From Cytophagaceae bacterium (GTDB taxonomy: Bacteria > Bacteroidota > Bacteroidia > Cytophagales > Spirosomataceae), in the NCBI GenBank assembly GCA_027491315.1, contig JAIXWL010000017.1, positions 62,001-126,000 of the forward strand: 64,000 nucleotides of DNA, written 5' to 3'. Of the stretch, positions 60,833-64,000 are shown piece after piece; within the stretch, counting starts at the first letter, position 1; every line of letters starts with the position of its first letter. The notes under the pieces were generated by a model. The model did no database searches. It was not told the origin of the DNA and worked only from the letters and a program-made list of their open reading frames with translations. The position numbers were made by a program, and so were the translations under genes.

Positions 60833-63712
60833 ATGAAAAGACTATCTACCAAATTCCTACCCGCTATTTTAGTGATGTTTTTGATGAGTTTTTCTGTGCT
60901 TGCTCAAACGAAAGTGGGAGGTCAAGTATCAGATGCAGCCTCTAAAGAAGCTTTAATCGGTGTGAGTATCGCTGTTAAAGGCAAAGTTATTGGAACAATA
61001 ACGGACGCTAAGGGTAATTTCTCTTTGAGTACATCTACTCCAACTCCTTTTACCATTGTTGTTTCAATGGTGGGTTATGAAAGACAAGAAATTAGTATTA
61101 CCGGAAATAAAACGGACCTTAAAATAAATCTTAAAGAGCAATCAGTGCTTGGTCAAGATGTGGTTGTTTCTGCCAGTAGGGTAGAAGAAAGTGTCATGAA
61201 GTCGCCAGTTTCGGTTGAGAAAATGGACATCAGAAGTATTAGAGAAACTCCAGCTGCATCGTTTTATGATGCGCTTCGTAACATGAAGGGGGTTGAAATG
61301 GTCACTCAGTCGGTTTCTTTTTCTTCTATCAACATGAGAGGATTTGGTAGTAATGGTAACGTACGTGTGGTTCAAATGATTGACGGCATGGATAACCAAG
61401 CTCCAGGTTTGAACTTCTCTGTGGGTAATATTGTCGGTATTTCTGAATTAGACTTAGAAAATGTGGAAGTATTGCCAGGGGCATCTTCTGCTTTATATGG
61501 CCCTAATGCCATGAATGGAATTGTGTTAATGAACTCAAAGAGTCCATTTTTATATCAAGGTTTAAGTGCCCAAATCAAGGGAGGATTCATGGATGCTCCT
61601 AATCGTACTGTTCAAAATACACCTTACAGTGATATTTCTATTCGCTATGCGAAGGCTTTCAATAATAAGGTAGCTTTCAAATTGAATTTCAATACTTTAA
61701 GTGCAGAAGATTGGCAGGCCTCTGATTACCGTGATCAAAGTTTATTAAATGGAAGAACATTAGGTCTAGGTGGTCGTTCTACGAACTTAGCCTACAATGG
61801 TGTTAATATTTATGGAGATGAGACCAATGTGAATATGTTGAGTTCTTTGACTCCAGTTTTGGGTGACCCTACGAATCCTTTGACTGCTGGTATTAATCAG
61901 ATTTCAAGAGCAACAGGTGGTTTATTATCTCCTTCGGCTATTTTGGGATATATTGTACCTAATGTAAACATTTCACGTGAAGGATATGCGGAGCGTGATT
62001 TAGCTTCGTATGCCAACCGCAACATGAAATTTAATGCAGCCTTACATTATCGTTTCAATGATAAAGTGGAGTTAGTTTTACAAGGTTCTTATGGTCAGGG
62101 TACCACCGTATATACTGGAGCGGATCGTTATTCGATCAAAAACTTTAGCATGGGTCAGTACAAAGCTGAGTTAAAGGGTTCTAATTTCTTCCTAAGAGCT
62201 TATACTACACAAGAAAACTCAGGTGATGCTTATGCTACTGGAACTTTAGGTCAAATAGTGAATGAGGCTGCTAAGCCAAGTACTACTTGGTATCCACAAT
62301 ACTTTGGTGCATTTGCTACCCAAGCATTGACCAACTTTGGTACTGTGTTAGGAACTACTTTAGCACAAACAGGAAATCCAACCTTGGCGGTTGGTAACGC
62401 GATTGCTACTACGCAAGCCGCATTTAATACCTATCATAACAATGCCCGTGCGGTAGCAGATGCCAACCGTTTGATTCCAGGAACCGCAGCATTTAATTCA
62501 GCTGTGGAGACTATCAAAGGTAGACCTCTTCCTCAAGGAGCCCGTTTCTTAGACAAATCAGCCTTATACCATTATGAAGGTATGTACAACTTCACTGAGG
62601 CTTTAAATAATAAATTGGAAATGATTGTTGGGGCTAATTACCGAATTTATGCCTTGAATTCAGAAGGTACATTGTTTGCGCGTCAGGATAATGGTCAAGA
62701 ATTCTCGATCAATGAGTACGGTGGTTACTTACAGCTAGCTAAGAAAATGTTCCAGGATAAATTTAAGTTGACAGGTTCGATGCGTTATGATAAGAACGAG
62801 AATTTCGAAGGTCAGTATAGCCCAAGATTATCAGGGGTTTATACCGTAGGTCAATCTAATTTTAGAGCGTCTTACCAAACAGGTTTCCGTATTCCTACCA
62901 CGCAAGATCAATACATTGATTTAAATACTCCTTCTGCTCGTTTATTAGGAGGTCTTCCGGTGGTACAAGATCGTTATAAGTTGTCTGGTAATTCATTTAC
63001 TCTACAATCTGTATTATCAGGTAAGCCAGAGGTGTACACTGCCAAAGCCTGGAAGCCTGAGCAGGTTCGTACCTTTGAGGTTGGTTACAAAGGAAACTTA
63101 GGTAATAATTTATTAGCTGATTTCTATTATTATCAAAGTACATTTACCAACTTCTCGGCTGGTCAAGTTGTAGTTCAACTACCTCAACAACATAGAGATA
63201 ATACGGTGGTTGGAAATAAAGTATTCTCATTCCCTTCTAACGTAGACAATTTGGTTAAAACAAGTGGTTGGGGATTAAGTTTAGATTATAGACTTCCATC
63301 AAATTGGACCTTAGGAGGAAATGTTTCGTACAATACGGTTAATGACAACGGTGGTTTGAGCAATTATCAATTAGCCTATAATACACCGGCTTATCGTACC
63401 AACATCACTTTGGCTAACCGCAATATTGGTGGTTCAGGTTGGGGCTTCAGTACTGTTTGGAGATACCAAGATGAATATGTTTGGCAGTCAAGTTTTGTTA
63501 ACCAAATCTTAAACCAAACTCAGCAAAGTATTATCCCTTCATTCAGTACATTAGATGCCCAAATAAGCAAGAAAGTAGCAAGTATCAAATCTATTGTCAA
63601 GGTAGGAGCATCTAACTTATTAGGAGAAGCTTATACGACAGGATGGGGTAATCCTACAGTAGGTAGTATCTATTATGTTAGCATTACTTTTGATGAGTTA
63701 TTGAATAAATAA
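60833..63712 (+). CDS. TonB-dependent outer membrane receptor
   Basis: A 959-residue outer membrane receptor. The ATG at 60833 is chosen over 60788 because it gives the signal peptide MKRLSTKFLPAILVMFLMSFSVLAQ. Then a carboxypeptidase-like domain (about 27-105, GVSIAVKGKVIGTITDAKGNFSL, SMVGYERQE), the plug (about 120-240, INMRGFGSNGNVRVVQMIDGMDNQAPG, EVLPGASSALYGPNAMNGIVLM) and a long barrel ending VGSIYYVSITFDELLNK. It lacks a SusD partner, so it is not a classical SusC system. No substrate can be inferred from the context; no riboswitch is visible in the leader. Confidence 0.9.
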   Translation: MKRLSTKFLPAILVMFLMSFSVLAQTKVGGQVSDAASKEALIGVSIAVKGKVIGTITDAKGNFSLSTSTPTPFTIVVSMVGYERQEISITGNKTDLKINLKEQSVLGQDVVVSASRVEESVMKSPVSVEKMDIRSIRETPAASFYDALRNMKGVEMVTQSVSFSSINMRGFGSNGNVRVVQMIDGMDNQAPGLNFSVGNIVGISELDLENVEVLPGASSALYGPNAMNGIVLMNSKSPFLYQGLSAQIKGGFMDAPNRTVQNTPYSDISIRYAKAFNNKVAFKLNFNTLSAEDWQASDYRDQSLLNGRTLGLGGRSTNLAYNGVNIYGDETNVNMLSSLTPVLGDPTNPLTAGINQISRATGGLLSPSAILGYIVPNVNISREGYAERDLASYANRNMKFNAALHYRFNDKVELVLQGSYGQGTTVYTGADRYSIKNFSMGQYKAELKGSNFFLRAYTTQENSGDAYATGTLGQIVNEAAKPSTTWYPQYFGAFATQALTNFGTVLGTTLAQTGNPTLAVGNAIATTQAAFNTYHNNARAVADANRLIPGTAAFNSAVETIKGRPLPQGARFLDKSALYHYEGMYNFTEALNNKLEMIVGANYRIYALNSEGTLFARQDNGQEFSINEYGGYLQLAKKMFQDKFKLTGSMRYDKNENFEGQYSPRLSGVYTVGQSNFRASYQTGFRIPTTQDQYIDLNTPSARLLGGLPVVQDRYKLSGNSFTLQSVLSGKPEVYTAKAWKPEQVRTFEVGYKGNLGNNLLADFYYYQSTFTNFSAGQVVVQLPQQHRDNTVVGNKVFSFPSNVDNLVKTSGWGLSLDYRLPSNWTLGGNVSYNTVNDNGGLSNYQLAYNTPAYRTNITLANRNIGGSGWGFSTVWRYQDEYVWQSSFVNQILNQTQQSIIPSFSTLDAQISKKVASIKSIVKVGASNLLGEAYTTGWGNPTVGSIYYVSITFDELLNK

Positions 63713-63729
63713 GATTCATAATTTTTATT

Positions 63730-63762
63730 GAGGCTGTCCTACCAGGGCAGCCTCTTTTTTTT
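63730..63762 (+). terminator. Rho-independent terminator
   Basis: GAGGCTGTCC, 5-nt loop TACCA, GGGCAGCCTC (one G-T pair), then a T-run, 17 nt after the TonB receptor stop codon. Confidence 0.88.
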
Positions 63763-63763
63763 G

Positions 63764-63771
63764 TACCTTTG
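63764..63771 (+). promoter_or_regulatory. Probable -7 element of uvrA
   Basis: TACCTTTG matches TAnnTTTG, 22 nt before the uvrA ATG and immediately after the previous gene's terminator. Confidence 0.5.
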
Positions 63772-63793
63772 GTGATTGATTTGTAAGCTAAAT

Positions 63794-64000
63794 ATGCAGC
63801 CACCTAAAGATTTAACAGGGTTTTCTCACATTGAAGTTTTAGGTGCTCGTGAGCATAATTTAAAGAACATCGACGTTCAAATTCCTAGGAATCAATTAGT
63901 CGTTATCACCGGAATTTCCGGTTCAGGTAAGTCCAGTCTAGCTTTTGATACGATTTATGCCGAGGGTCAAAGACGCTACATGGAAAGTTTTTCAGCTTAT
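63794..64000 (+). CDS. uvrA: Excinuclease ABC subunit A, N-terminal part (cut by window edge)
   Basis: 69 codons run off the right edge. They read [19 protein letters not shown], then the Walker A motif [12 protein letters not shown] and the UvrA signature [18 protein letters not shown], so the identity is firm. UvrA finds DNA damage and loads UvrB in nucleotide excision repair. I translated it by hand from the ATG at 63794. The rest (about 870 residues) is outside the window. Confidence 0.96.
   Translation, partial: MQPPKDLTGFSHIEVLGAREHNLKNIDVQIPRNQLVVITGISGSGKSSLAFDTIYAEGQRRYMESFSAY

Noticed and set aside
1-64000. Meaningful link between mfd and uvrA at the two window ends
   Set aside because: They are over 62 kb apart, face outward and are cut by the window; closeness in function is likely coincidence.

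Overview
The window looks like chromosome of a Bacteroidota bacterium, most likely order Cytophagales (a freshwater, pigmented Aquirufa/Arcicella-like lineage would fit, but this is an inference from gene content). Pointers are: SusC-type TonB receptors with an N-terminal carboxypeptidase-like domain, promoters matching the Bacteroidota -33/-7 consensus (TTTG, about 19-20 nt, TAnnTTTG), almost no Shine-Dalgarno sequences, a LytS/LytTR two-component pair, a CcmB-C-D-E-F cytochrome c block with a Cys-type CcmE, a flexirubin-free carotenoid marker (CruF) and AT-rich coding sequence. There is no phage, transposase, CRISPR or plasmid gene. It is ordinary core and semi-core chromosome with small islands of odd intergenic sequence.

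Layout. 1-5.7 kb: the start of mfd (leftward, cut by the window edge), a TPP riboswitch driving a TonB receptor, a family 2 glycosyltransferase and a TerC-type membrane protein. 5.8-11.6 kb: an AraC regulator divergent from a phytanoyl-CoA-dioxygenase-like enzyme, a small lysine-rich exported protein, a secernin-like C69 peptidase joined to a flavin amine oxidase, and an exported dienelactone hydrolase. 11.6-15 kb: one 1123-residue exported ThuA/sugar dehydrogenase/PKD/cytochrome c protein. 15-19.3 kb: leftward glyA-tatC-uup-VF530 operon. 19.5-24 kb: dsbD plus a small membrane protein, a small lipoprotein and oligoendopeptidase F. 24.1-25.1 kb: a broken aldo/keto reductase lying between two perfect 33-bp palindromes. 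25.1-32.1 kb: a ferredoxin reductase-like flavoprotein, a GHL10 glycosyl hydrolase, an orphan OmpR-type regulator, an AI-2E/PerM transporter, a LytTR/LytS pair and a histidine phosphatase. 32.1-35.4 kb: menI-like thioesterase, lipocalin-like lipoprotein, LLM flavin oxidoreductase, isochorismate synthase; this points to menaquinone synthesis. 35.4-41.5 kb: leftward ccmB-C-D-E-F, a 90-residue membrane protein and a CorC/HlyC protein. 41.7-44.1 kb: feoAB iron uptake under a possible DtxR-type box. 44-49.8 kb: thioesterase, DUF2147 protein, ComA-like phosphosulfolactate synthase, DedA, aroE, phosphoribosyltransferase, YcxB-like protein, ruvX, and a second PhyH-type oxygenase. 50-55.4 kb: two outer-membrane barrel candidates, BatD, aroC-tadA, superoxide dismutase. 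55.4-55.7 kb: tRNA-His and a heptanucleotide tandem repeat. 55.7-64 kb: CE15-like esterase, NYN-domain protein with two hairpins in its leader, cruF, a B12-binding CarH-like regulator, mannose-1-phosphate guanylyltransferase, a second TonB receptor, and the start of uvrA.

The gene sets that clearly work together are feoAB, the ccm block (heme delivery to c-type cytochromes, one of which may be the cytochrome domain at 14.3 kb), aroE/aroC/isochorismate synthase/MenI (chorismate to menaquinone), LytS/LytTR, and probably CarH with cruF (light-controlled carotenoid synthesis). I found no convincing new defence or mobile system. The strongest oddities are the 33-bp palindrome family, the aldo/keto reductase lesion between two of its members, the GAATnnn heptad repeat, the CarH-CruF pairing, and the tandem hairpins in front of the NYN gene.
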